Positions 1 to 8,877 of a stretch of 64,000 nucleotides of DNA are shown piece after piece. Location of the stretch: assembly GCA_965649825.1 (NCBI GenBank), contig OZ287700.1, positions 372,001 to 436,000 of the forward strand, written 5' to 3'. Below the pieces are notes generated by a model, which had not been told where the DNA came from, made no database searches, and saw nothing but the letters and a program-made list of their open reading frames with translations. Position 1 is the stretch's first letter. The number at the start of each line of letters is the position of its first letter. The DNA comes from Penicillus capitatus. Lineage: Eukaryota; Chlorophyta. Both the position numbers and the translations under genes were made by a program.

Positions 1-1134
1 CTGGAAGCTATTGAAATATTTCTGAGCATACTGCTGGTGCTCCCAGTCGAGGTGATGCATCTGGTGCCAACGATCTATGATCGCACTGTATCTGGCATAG
101 AGTCCTGACATCAAAGATAGAGCTCAGATGTGGACGTCTCTGCAGGTAAGGAGTGCCTGATAAGGTCGCTGCCAGAAAGGTCCAGAAACACGTTTCGGCG
201 GCACAGATCGAGAAAGATGTGCCTGTTATGGCTCCTATGCTCGCTCCAAGTCCACCTCCCAATAGAGATGCCGCCAGACGCGTCTTCTGTGGACTGTAAT
301 GCCTTTCTCCGAGAACGCGCCCGTCTGCCGTTCCTCCGATCATCGTCTGAAACTTGATCTCTGTCAGCTCGCCTCCTGTTGTGTACGATCGCGAGAAGGT
401 ATAGTCCAGGAGATAGGAAGGAAAGAAATAAAGGCGTGCCTTCCTGGACAACACCTAGACATCGGGATTCAGGCCAAGGCATCGATCGTGGCATCCACCT
501 GAACAGTAAGATGCAGTCCATCGATACTCGAAGCGCCCGTTGTGCTTTTGAGGTGATCCTCTATCTGCTGCTCCTTGAGCTTTCGAATATTCCTCAGTGC
601 AAGTTCCCATGCCATGCCTTGGCGCATCTTGGGAGCATCGATCGGTGTTCCGTGGAAAGAATGGTGGAGCGGGCGAATCTGACCGCACGTTTCCGGGATG
701 GTCTGGGTTTTGATGGCGTCCGGAAAATCACGCCGATGCTTAAACGAGGCATAGACTTGCATTTCGGGATGCTGAAAGGAAAAGCGTTCCTTCGGCAGTG
801 TTCCTTCGAAAAGGGTGGCTTTCTGATCATTCTGATTCTCTGCTGAGTGCGAAGATGTGGCAGCATAGGAGAAACTCAAATCCGCCTCAAAGCACCAGAA
901 AGGAAAGTAGACCGAGCGCAGGACCAGATTCTCTGAGTCTGCGAGATTCGAGGGAGCCAACCACGCCGTACGGTGCCATGCATTGAACTTGTCTTTCGCC
1001 TCTCGCTCCGTCAGGCCGAACGGAACGACGGAGGCCGTTCCGCGGTAGACCGAATCGCCAGAACGCGAGGAATAGAGACGCGTGCGCAACAGACATTCCA
1101 AGACGCGCCGCGTCTGTGCCGGACGCATGGCCAG
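1..1134 (-). CDS. Conserved membrane protein of unknown function, 3' end beyond window
   Basis: The model starts at the ATG at 1134 (MRPAQTRRV), which opens a basic, Ser/Arg-rich N-terminus like a mitochondrial presequence. Exon 1 runs 1134-499, a 44-bp intron lies at 455-498, and exon 2 starts at 454. The body contains PFGLTEREAKDKFNAWH, then W-x-AP, then YFPFWCFEAD, and later ARLYFFPSYLLDY. I recall this pattern (PF.v.e.eA...f..W / P.W.f / Y.P.y..dY) from an uncharacterised family in bacteria and plants, but I do not know its function. A hydrophobic Gly/Ala/Leu segment near 200-270 looks like a membrane helix. Near 120 the frame must change again through an intron, because a good reading frame (YARYSAIIDRWHQMHHLDWEH) continues open to base 1. 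The gene is therefore partial. The exact last splice site is uncertain. Confidence 0.6.
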
Positions 1135-1189
1135 TGAACACAGTGAAGCGACCACATTACAGGAGCTCGTCGATGTGACGTGCGACACT

Positions 1190-3663
1190 TCATTGGCGAA
1201 TGCGTCCGCTACGCGCAAACGCGTTGCGCTTCGCCTTGCGTCGCAGAGTCTCGCAGCGTCGTCCATAGAAATCACGCTCCCCTTGCAGCAGCTTCACGGT
1301 CCTTTCGAATTGCTGAGTCTCTTGCTGTGATTGCTCCAAGGCCGCGTGCACATAACGCACTTCCGAATACAGATCCTCCACGTTCTGTTCCAAACGTGCC
1401 TTGACGTGCAACGCCGAACGGAGACGGATTTCGGCCTCTTTCGCCGCGTTTTTCCATTTCTCCGTCGCTTTCTCGAGAGAGCCGACAGTCAAGTGGAGAT
1501 TGCCGTTTTCAGACGCCAGATGCGTGACGTGTTCCTTATAGTCCTTTGTCTCTTGCTGATGCTGAGATGCAATACACTCAAGGCGACGGGCAATGTTGAC
1601 GATCTCGTCTCTTCTCTTGTACTGAAGCGTCTCTTTCTCTTCGACGACAGTCATCGCCTCTCCCACCCGTTGTTGCATCGACTCGAATGCTTTGGCAACG
1701 CGTGTGTCCATTTCTGCCAATCGCTTGCGGTGTTTGTCAACCAACGACGTTATTTGGTGCTGGAGCTTCCCCACCCGTACGGCGTGACTCGCGCGTTCGC
1801 CCTCGACTCCATCTCTGAAGGTCGAGATCTCGTGCTCCAAACGTCTGGCCTCCATCTCCGTTTTCTGTCTCTCCCGTTGGTTCTCGCCGAGCTGACGTTT
1901 CAAATCCTCTATCTCACCCTGACGGCACTTTTTAGTATGGTGTGCGTTGAAAAGAAGACAGACATTGCACTGCACCATACTGTCGTCCATCGATCTCTTC
2001 AGCGCGTTGTATTTGCTTTTCCATGATTCCACGTCGTCCATCGCCGTCAGTCGTTCGAATTCGAGTTTCTGGATCTTGTCTAGCTCAGCCAAGGATGACA
2101 CCGAGATGCCCGTCAGAGAAGAGCAGATCTGCGACGACGTCATGGACGATACGAGTTGCTCAACGCGCCTCTCTAGTAGCGCTTTCTCGTGGGACAGTCC
2201 TTGAATCTCCATATTCGCCTTCGAGACCTGCCCTTCATGTTTCCCATGATTCCATGACAGGCGAAACTGCGCCGCCGACCTCACTGCGCAGCAGACGTTC
2301 AGTCGTTTCGTGTCGAGTGGCCGTTTCTGTTGCCTCGTCCACTCGAAGTTTCCATTCGGCCTCGAGCGCCAACGAGATTTCGTCACGCTGTTGCGCGACT
2401 TTATGCAACAACTCGTTCAATTGCCTGGCCATTTCGGCCTCTTTCCTCTTTGCGAGGTCGCAGTCGTGCTGTGCCCTTTCGGAAATTTCCGTCGCTTCTT
2501 GGATCTGATCCAATCTCTACGAGCGCAGCACGCCGTGGGAAGTGCGTGCTGTCAAAGGCACCCGACCTGCTGTTCGATCGACTCAAGTTCGCGACATCTG
2601 CACTCTGTTTGCTCAAGAACGTTTGTCAGATGCTCCACTTGCATCTCGGCTTCTTCTCTATCATGCGCGGACGCTTCTTTCAAACGCATTTCATTCTCCA
2701 AAGCCCCCTGCGTACGTCGAAGCCTCACTCGATCCCAAGAACGACAGGTATGCCTTAAGATCTGCGTTGGAAGCGTGGAGGTTCTCCAATTCTAACCGCA
2801 AGTCATCCACTGTCTTGTCCAAATGTCTATTCTCCTCGTTCACAACATTCAAATCTGTCTTCATCTTCTGTAGCTCGATCTCTGTCGCTTCTCTAGACGA
2901 CATCCACTCTTTCTTCTCCAATTGCAAAACTTCAAGCGAGGCCTCCGCCTTCGAGCATCGCTCTTTCATTTCCGAGAAGGCGTTCTGAACGCACAAGATG
3001 GACGACCTTTCACATCTCTCCACTGTCCCGGATCACCTTCTGCTGGTGGAGATCACTCTGAAGGATTTGAAACTTTGAGTAGATATCCTCGTTCGTCTCT
3101 TTCAGTGTCTGAACCGTTTTCTTGTGGTACCGATTCTCGTCCTCCAATTCCGAGAGGTTCTGTGTGAGACCGCGGTTCAAAGCTTCGACTCTTTCGTTCT
3201 CCATGACGAGAATTTCGACCTTTCCTTGTAAACTGTGCGCTTCGTCATTGTCTCGAATCTCTCTTTCGGTCGCGTCGACTGCCTCTTTGGTCACTCTTGC
3301 GAGAGACTGGCGCAATTCTGTACACAGTTCTCTCTCACTTTCCTCCTGTAACGATCTTCACGTCAAGAGGATGGCTTTCAAGAGACAAACCTCTTCATAA
3401 AGTGACCCTTCGTCTTGAGCTCCGTCAGTGACGGTCCACGTTAGTTCGTTCTGCCATGACGGCGACGACTTCGGCGTGACTCCTGCGTCCGTCGTGAACA
3501 GCGTGTTTGTTTTGGCGTCATCTGTTCTACCTTTGTTCGGCAATGTCTGTACAAGATCTGCTTGACGGTCGTCTGTTTTGGCCCCCTCTTGACTCGTCGT
3601 TTGTTGCCGCCTGCCAAAAGAGCCAAAAATCTTCAAAGGACCGCTGCTATTCTTCGCTCTCAT
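1190..3663 (-). CDS. Long coiled-coil protein, about 742 residues, six exons
   Basis: Start is the ATG at 3663 (MRAKNSSGPLK); the longer frame upstream opens only with TTG. Five introns join six frames: 3346-3390 (45 bp), 2985-3036 (52), 2708-2753 (46, GC-AG), 2517-2566 (50) and 2228-2279 (52). The spliced length is divisible by three. After about 100 low-complexity residues the protein is almost wholly Glu/Lys/Gln/Leu heptads, for example ELEDENRYHKKTVQTLKE and LEHLTNVLEQTECRCRELE. A CNVCLLFNAHHTKKC stretch near 1930-1980 carries four Cys/His that could bind a metal. The C-terminus turns basic. I see no motor or catalytic domain, so a structural role is likely but no name is justified. The stop is 56 bp upstream of the next gene's ATG on the same strand. 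Confidence 0.72.
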
Positions 3664-4351
3664 CTTTCGTCGACTTTCCAATCTTCTGTTGTTTTTCGAC
3701 GATGATCATGGACTTCTGAGACCTCTTTCGGTCGTTTGTCTCTCTGTCACTTCTTCTCGTCACATTTCGTTATCTTCTTCGACCTCTGGTCACGTCCACA
3801 GAGCAGCGGCGGCAATTTATACGGATGCAATGAGGACGATACGTGTTTAGTGCTTACGAGCGAGTGAAGATTTCGTTGAAAACCTGTCGCATCGCATGTG
3901 GGAGAGCTTTTTTGTGTAACACTGAAATGGAAAAAGTGACGTCCCTCTTCCGTAAGCAGATTGATGCTACTCTGCGGCTCCGTTCTCTTATCTTCGTTGT
4001 CCGACCTTCACCAACGCACGATCTTACTCATCTTGCATTTCAAGGTCCACACAGCAGCTGTTAACAGAAGAGCCACCATTTCAGTACGGCGCACGCCGTC
4101 GTTCTCGAACCAAAAATACAGAACGGCCTTCTCAAGAAAACAAACGCAAACAGATGTCATTCCTCCGCCGTTCGTCAAAAGCATTGACTCCGAGAGAAAA
4201 CCTCATCTCAACTGCACACCTCGGCGAAGGAAAGCCTCTCGCAATGCCGCATGCCGATATGCTCTCTGCTTTACATTCCATCGTAGCAACCAAGGCGATC
4301 CGACACATGTCGATAAATGACAAACGCCAAATGGCGATTGCTTAAGGTACC
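3664..4351. other. Intergenic stretch with one possible small + strand gene
   Basis: The left part (3664-3840) should hold the promoter of the coiled-coil gene. On the plus strand a frame of 63 codons at 4154-4345 begins MSFLRRSSKALTPRENL and can be extended upstream in frame to a possible 3' splice site CAG at about 4083. It ends 6 bp before the convergent SRAP stop. A candidate first exon with an ATG at 3927 and a GTAAGC donor lies upstream, but I could not make a phase-consistent join. No known domain is seen. It could be a small uncharacterised protein or chance. Confidence 0.25.
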
Positions 4352-5439
4352 TCACTCTTTTATCTCATGTTTTTTCAGCAAACGCGCCGACTTACGCAAT
4401 GGCGATGTCTCTTCACGTTGCAAGGGACCGGATCGTTTGCAACCGTGAAGTCTTGTTAAGCCTGTCATCTCCTCCTCCTCTTTTTTGGGCACTTCGATGT
4501 TGATCGTCGTCTCTTTTTTCACTTCGGTTTTTACCTCGCGCTTGATCTTCTTCTTGCTCACCTCTTCTGCCTCGCTCACCTCCGCCTTCTCTTGACGTCT
4601 TTTCTTCGTTCTCTTAGTGGGCGTAAAGAAAGCGTCCAGTCCTTTCTTGCGAATATCCTTATAGCATTCCTCTCCTTGAAAACGCACGTTGCCCATCTTC
4701 TCTGTCACAGGATGGTACAGAAGATCTTCGCCGTTGTAAGGTTTCAGCAATGCTTCGAGTCTTTTCCATTCCACTTCTTCTCGACTCAACCACAGATCAA
4801 CGGACGCCTCATCTGGAAGCAGCACCGGCATTCGATCGTGCAACCATCGAAGCTTTGCACTCGCGTCTGTCGTCACAATCGACACGGTATACAACAGCTC
4901 ACCCGCATCTAAACAAGATTTCACTCTCACATCTATTATGAGACAGGACGTACCGTCCCATGTGTCGTACAATGCGGCGAAATTGACAAGATAGTCTTCG
5001 CCGAGATGAATATAGTAAGGCTGCTTTTTCTTGGAGCTCTCTTTGTGCCATTCGTAGAATCCATTCATAACCACGACGCAACGTTTGGAAGAGAGCAGTC
5101 GACGAAAGACAGGACTCTCTTTCACTCGTTCGGATCGTGCATTGATCATTCGATAGTGATTGAGTGGCGATCCTTTCTTTGTGAAGGACGGAACCAATCC
5201 CCATCTGAAGCGCGGGCTCCATTAGACGCTCCGCTGCTGTAAGGGAGCGAACGAACATACTTCATGCTCTGCAAAATGCGAGGGGCTTCGTTAGCACAGC
5301 GCAGAACAGGCAGCCATCCTGTTGGCGCCATATTGTATCGAGGCTGGTACCGCTCACGGTCGCGCCATTGATGTTGTGGTATACGAAGATGAAACTCGAT
5401 TTCTTCCGGAGCCGAAGAACACCTTCCGCGACCACACAT
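4352..5439 (-). CDS. HMCES: SRAP-domain abasic-site DNA-protein crosslink protein (HMCES/YedK family), 328 aa
   Basis: SRAP proteins crosslink their N-terminal cysteine to abasic sites in single-stranded DNA at replication forks. The start is fixed because catalytic Cys2 follows Met1 (MCGRGRC). Other family residues are present: Asn of YNMAPT (about residue 36), KWGLVPSF, Glu of NGFYEW (about residue 111) and His of HDRMPVLL. There are three exons. Intron 1 is 5205-5260 (56 bp, phase 2) and restores K-WGLVPS. Intron 2 is 4909-4953 (45 bp, frame-neutral); its removal gives DTWDDAGELLYT, matching the family, whereas retention would add 15 residues. The C-terminal third is a Lys/Glu-rich tail typical of eukaryotic members. 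The ATG sits at the breakpoint of the inverted duplication, so its promoter must lie in the FEN1 relic beyond. Confidence 0.93.
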
Positions 5440-5606
5440 CGTCTACTTGCTTAATGGCTTCATTTCCATCCGTTGTACGTGTCGTTGCTTTCGGCGCGAT
5501 GGATATTCACAATCTAGCCAAGGTACTCGAAGCCAATGCGCCATCCTGTATCCGAGAGACGCGAATCGAAGACTACTTCGATCGGCGCGTCACCTCGATG
5601 AGCAGG
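5440..5606 (+). pseudogene. FEN1 5'-end relic left by an internal deletion
   Basis: The plus-strand frame from about 5454 reads [21 protein letters not shown] and then [21 protein letters not shown]. It matches the first about 30 residues of the intact FEN1 at 62381 and its upstream leader. The second residue after the true start is Asp instead of Gly. Right after DRRV the sequence jumps to DNA matching about 61.09 kb, which lies beyond the 3' end of the intact gene. About 1.2 kb of coding sequence is therefore missing. Both deletion edges carry a CGGCG-x-GTC-like short homology. No nuclease residue survives, so it cannot encode an active enzyme. It may still supply promoter sequence to the head-to-head SRAP gene. 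Confidence 0.85.
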
Positions 5607-6850
5607 ATGCCAAAGGACACAGCGATCATTAACAGCACCCATTTCACGAAGATGAAGCAATGAGCCCTCTCCGTGATTTTCGAATAATGTGTCCCCTGTC
5701 GACTTTTTAGCTGGTCTGCCTCGTCCGCAAGCCAGGAGGAGTGAGTAACTCGTCCGCAAGCCAGGAGGAGTGAGTAACTCGTCCGCAGGTTCTTCTCATA
5801 CTCATTTTCTGATAGAGTGCTCACAATCGATCGACTCTTCTTGACAGCTCCGCAGTTATGTGTCGCCATGTCTAAGGTTAAAAATGCAGTGACTCAAATT
5901 CGGGTAAAGGAATGGATCGTTACAATCTTCTGCTTCATTAAACATCTACTGTCTTCATAGTCTACATGTCGTGTGTTGTCACGTGGTGAGGACAAGAATC
6001 TGCAGCGTGGGCATGAATTTGCAGAATGAGTGAATTATTAGAACATTGAACGTTGTTTAAGAACATTCCTTTTTAAGAATGACCTTCTTACTTGTGCTCG
6101 AGATCGTGGATCACGCTATGCGTGACACTAGCCTACACATGTGTAATTATAAGACTCTCCAAAGGGCCGCGATCTGACAGGGATAAGCTTTTAATCTGTT
6201 TCCCATTACTTACCATTACTGCACTTCTTCCATGATCTGTGCGTAAACGCGAAAATAAAATAGAATGAAGCCCCGTCGTCTTATGCAGAACCGAAATTCT
6301 CGAGACCGCAAAGTGCACGGGCGCACATGGTGTGTCTGTCTGTGCGTATTTGATCAGCAAAACATCATTCGAAAATACGATTGTGGAAGAGAACGACCGC
6401 CTTTCGGTGGCGCTGGCAGCTAGGATGCAACTCCGCATCCCACTAGAGGGTCAATGACGATCGAAACCTTCGGCCTCGAGCTCTGTGCATTCTGTACTTG
6501 AACAATAAAGCCGGTAGCGTCCTCCGCAAAAGAAGAGACACCTTCCTTGCAAACGTTCTCTCCGACGAGATAAAACTAACGAATAGAGAAAAGACCGCGA
6601 CCTTCTCTGCATTGCATTGAGAAGCAACGAATCCAAGTGCAAGATCCTTTACGTACACGACTGTGCAAGAAACAAAGCGGAGCAAACAACTATGCATCAA
6701 AGAAATTTCGCAACTCAGACATTCGTGGCGAGAGCGTGATAGTCGCTGAAGCATTGCGGTGTGATGTCCATCCAATATAAGATACAGACAATCTAGTCGA
6801 CAAACAGATGTAGACTTAGCGTCATCCAGAGCGGAAGATATTTCCACTTA
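5607..6850 (-). pseudogene. Unidentified gene X, arm A copy (remnants)
   Basis: Minus-strand segments here match plus-strand segments of arm B at about 54.0-54.58 and 60.43-61.09 kb. Matching peptides include SFAEDATGFIVQVQNAQSS versus SFAQDATSVAIQVRCAQS, and SVLHKTTGLHSILF versus SLLHKKDNGASFYF. Further down NCGAVKKSRSIVSTLSENE matches NCGAVQKSRLIVSTFSENA. I do not recognise the family. In arm A the frames are interrupted and there is a stop after VGCGVAS at about 6440, so either several introns are present or the copy is decayed. A local 29-bp tandem repeat interrupts the 3' part. Confidence 0.4.
5720..5787. repeat. 29-bp tandem repeat, 2.3 copies
   Basis: Two identical consecutive copies of a 29-bp unit beginning CTCGTCCGCAAGCCAGGAGG occupy 5720-5748 and 5749-5777. 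The first 10 bases follow again. It lies in arm A only, within the gene X 3' region; the corresponding arm B sequence near 60.9-61.0 kb lacks it. Confidence 0.9.
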
Positions 6851-7102
6851 GCGAAAGGCTTCATCATTTACGACAATTGACGTGATTGCGTGAACAATAG
6901 TTCGCAAAGAGGTAATATGCAAATGCATTTGTTCAACAACGAAGTCGTTAGAGAATCTACGTAGAGCATCTTTACTCCCGAGAAAGCCTTTTTTTCTGAT
7001 ATTCATGTAAACTTTTAACATGAGTTAGTTGCCTTTCATAGAAAACAGACACCGTGTGCTCAGATTGCGCAATACAAGCGGGTTTGTAATGATAAACAAA
7101 GG

Positions 7103-7107
7103 ATGAC
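7103..7107. repeat. Target-site duplication (left) of LTR element 1
   Basis: ATGAC directly precedes the 5' LTR and the same five bases follow the 3' LTR at 11903-11907. Confidence 0.9.
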
Positions 7108-7249
7108 TGTAGAAAGCGGATATCGGTCGAAAGGGACGAGGTCACATCATGAGTTTAAATGGTGATGCGTGAACCACTGTTGTAGCACTTTCGACAGACG
7201 CTAAGATCTTTTGTAAGACGAACTCGTTTCTGCTTACGGACGTTTAACA
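7108..7249 (+). repeat. 5' LTR of element 1
   Basis: It starts TGTAGAAAGC and ends GTTTAACA (TG...CA), 142 bp. The final A is the first base of the gag ATG, so the gag start codon straddles the LTR boundary. Confidence 0.95.
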
Positions 7250-8085
7250 TGGTTTCGGAGCGCGAATTTTTGACGACGGATAGAGGAGATGTCGAGACAG
7301 CTCTTAACGCGGCTGCCATGGTGGCCGACGGATACAGGGCTAGGGTAAGTAAAGTTATGGAGAAGGTGGAGGTCGGCTCGCCCGTCTTTGAGCTGATGCG
7401 CCAGGTCATAGACCGCGCGGAACCTCATTTCTCCGATAAGGATGCTTTCAACACCGCGTTCGTCGGGAGAGCAGCAGCCGTGATGAACTGTTTCCCGGCC
7501 AACAAGGCAGCGATTGGAGAGACGGAAAAGTGGCAGGTGTTTAAGATGGGCCTTCTGAGCTTATGCTCGAATGCAGGGGCCTCCTCTGGCGAAAAACTTG
7601 CCTCTGCATCAAAGAGGAAAACGGAGACGTGGCTGCAATTTGCAGAGAGGTTCAGCGTTTTAGCCGTCCAATCGGGACTTCCACGTGAGATGCAGATAAG
7701 GACACTTTTTAGAAAGCTTCCGACTCAGTTAAGAAGGGCAATTGCAAGTTTGCCTACAAACACTACCATACAGGAGATGGTATTGATGATACGAAACGTG
7801 ACGTTTTGGACGGGTTCATCAGCAGCATCAGAGATTGACAAGGAGGCGATGGATATCGATGCTGTGGACATGGAGCTTGGTGGGGACTTGACGGACGTCA
7901 ACGCTTTGGGAAGGGGAATGCCCCTACGCGAACTTTGCGATGCGATGAGGGGAGAGCTATCCAGAAATCCGCGTTTTTCCGGCATTATGGAAGAGATTTT
8001 GGGACAGTGGCGCCAGCGTGGTCCGACCGGACAACAGCGGGGGTGCGTCTGGACAACAGCGAGGACCGAGGCGTGCCGGTCCTAG
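7249..8085 (+). CDS. gag: Gag-like capsid protein of element 1
   Basis: This frame encodes 278 residues starting with the ATG at the LTR/primer-site junction. It aligns through most of its length with the gag of element 2: shared features are GSPxFELxRQVxDxxEPHF, AFNxAF, the KLASxSKxKxETWxxFxxR pattern, and TLFxKLPxxLxxxI. The family is LTR-retrotransposon capsid, which packages element RNA. The frame runs out at a Gln/Arg/Gly-rich stretch (GQQRG). The zinc knuckle that should follow lies in the next frame, so a frameshift or recoding is needed near 8018-8060. Confidence 0.85.
   Translation: MVSEREFLTTDRGDVETALNAAAMVADGYRARVSKVMEKVEVGSPVFELMRQVIDRAEPHFSDKDAFNTAFVGRAAAVMNCFPANKAAIGETEKWQVFKMGLLSLCSNAGASSGEKLASASKRKTETWLQFAERFSVLAVQSGLPREMQIRTLFRKLPTQLRRAIASLPTNTTIQEMVLMIRNVTFWTGSSAASEIDKEAMDIDAVDMELGGDLTDVNALGRGMPLRELCDAMRGELSRNPRFSGIMEEILGQWRQRGPTGQQRGCVWTTARTEACRS
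7250..7262 (+). promoter_or_regulatory. Primer-binding site of element 1
   Basis: TGGTTTCGGAGCG follows the LTR end with no spacer. It starts with the TGG expected to pair with a tRNA CCA end. The same 13 bases occur at the equivalent position of element 2. They are also translated as V-S-E-R in gag. Confidence 0.75.
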
Positions 8086-8845
8086 GAGACCTCCAGGAGG
8101 GCGACAATTCCAAGGGAACTGTTATCAGTGTGGAGAACATGGACACTCGGCTAAGTTCTGTCCGTATCGAGTCACACAAGTTCGAGAGGCTCAGCCAGTA
8201 CATACGGAAAACCGTTTTGAAGCACTGGCGTCTTTTGACGAAGACGAAAGGGAGGTAGAGTCTGCTTCAGTGCTTTCTGTGGGATTGAAAGGAAAGGAAC
8301 CCACACAGAGAGAAAGTAGTGTGGCGACACCATCAAGGAGTCAATGTCAGAAAAACGAGGGATGCAAAAGCCAGAACCACGCAAAAGTGACGGAACGGGA
8401 CAGGAATGTTAAGTTCATTAATTACCCCAGAGTAGAAGAGGCATCACAAGACAAACCAGTCAAGTCACGTACATCTCTCAAAGTGACGACCTACCTTGCG
8501 AATCGCCCAGAAAAGGAACAAGCTTTGGTGGATACGGGCGCAGAAGTTTCTCTCTTGCCTTTAGACTACTGTCAGCGCTGGGGTCTGAAGGTCAGGCGTC
8601 TCGAGAACACACGTCTCCGCGGCTTCAATAACACCGTCAGTCAAGTGACGGGCGAGGTAGTTCTACCCACCCGCATTGGAGGTTGGAATCAGGCCATCGC
8701 ATACTACGTGACGAATGCCACTAATAAAGTGATCATTGGTTATTCTGCATTGAAACAGTTTGGGCTCATGGTGGACTGCGCCAATGATTGTTTGTTGGGC
8801 GAGGATGGACATGTCGTCTTTTGCCGCTCTGTTTCGTCAAACTAG
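8018..8845 (+). CDS. Nucleocapsid zinc knuckle and aspartic protease of element 1
   Basis: After an Arg/Gly/Pro-rich stretch this frame carries a CCHC knuckle, CYQCGEHGHSAKFC (C-x2-C-x4-H-x4-C), which binds RNA. It then has a retropepsin-like domain with the active-site motif ALVDTGAEVSLLPL and a distal IIGYSALKQFGL (the usual hydrophobic-hydrophobic-Gly turn). It overlaps the end of gag by 68 bp in the +1 frame and has no obvious own start, so it is probably made as a gag-protease fusion by frameshifting. The stop TAG is at 8843-8845 and is followed by a hairpin. Confidence 0.85.
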   Translation: MVRPDNSGGASGQQRGPRRAGPRRPPGGRQFQGNCYQCGEHGHSAKFCPYRVTQVREAQPVHTENRFEALASFDEDEREVESASVLSVGLKGKEPTQRESSVATPSRSQCQKNEGCKSQNHAKVTERDRNVKFINYPRVEEASQDKPVKSRTSLKVTTYLANRPEKEQALVDTGAEVSLLPLDYCQRWGLKVRRLENTRLRGFNNTVSQVTGEVVLPTRIGGWNQAIAYYVTNATNKVIIGYSALKQFGLMVDCANDCLLGEDGHVVFCRSVSSN

Positions 8846-8848
8846 CTG

Positions 8849-8875
8849 CGCCAGGTCAAGGCGCTCCGCCTGGCG
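8849..8875 (+). promoter_or_regulatory. Hairpin between protease stop and pol ATG
   Basis: Perfect 7-bp stem CGCCAGG (8849-8855) with CCTGGCG (8869-8875) and a 13-base loop. The protease stop is 4 bases upstream. An ATG in the pol frame starts at 8878, 3 bases downstream. Confidence 0.7.
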
Positions 8876-8877
8876 TG

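Noticed and set aside
4909-4953. Retained 15-residue insert in the SRAP protein
   Set aside because: It has GT...AG ends, typical intron length, and removing it restores the family alignment.
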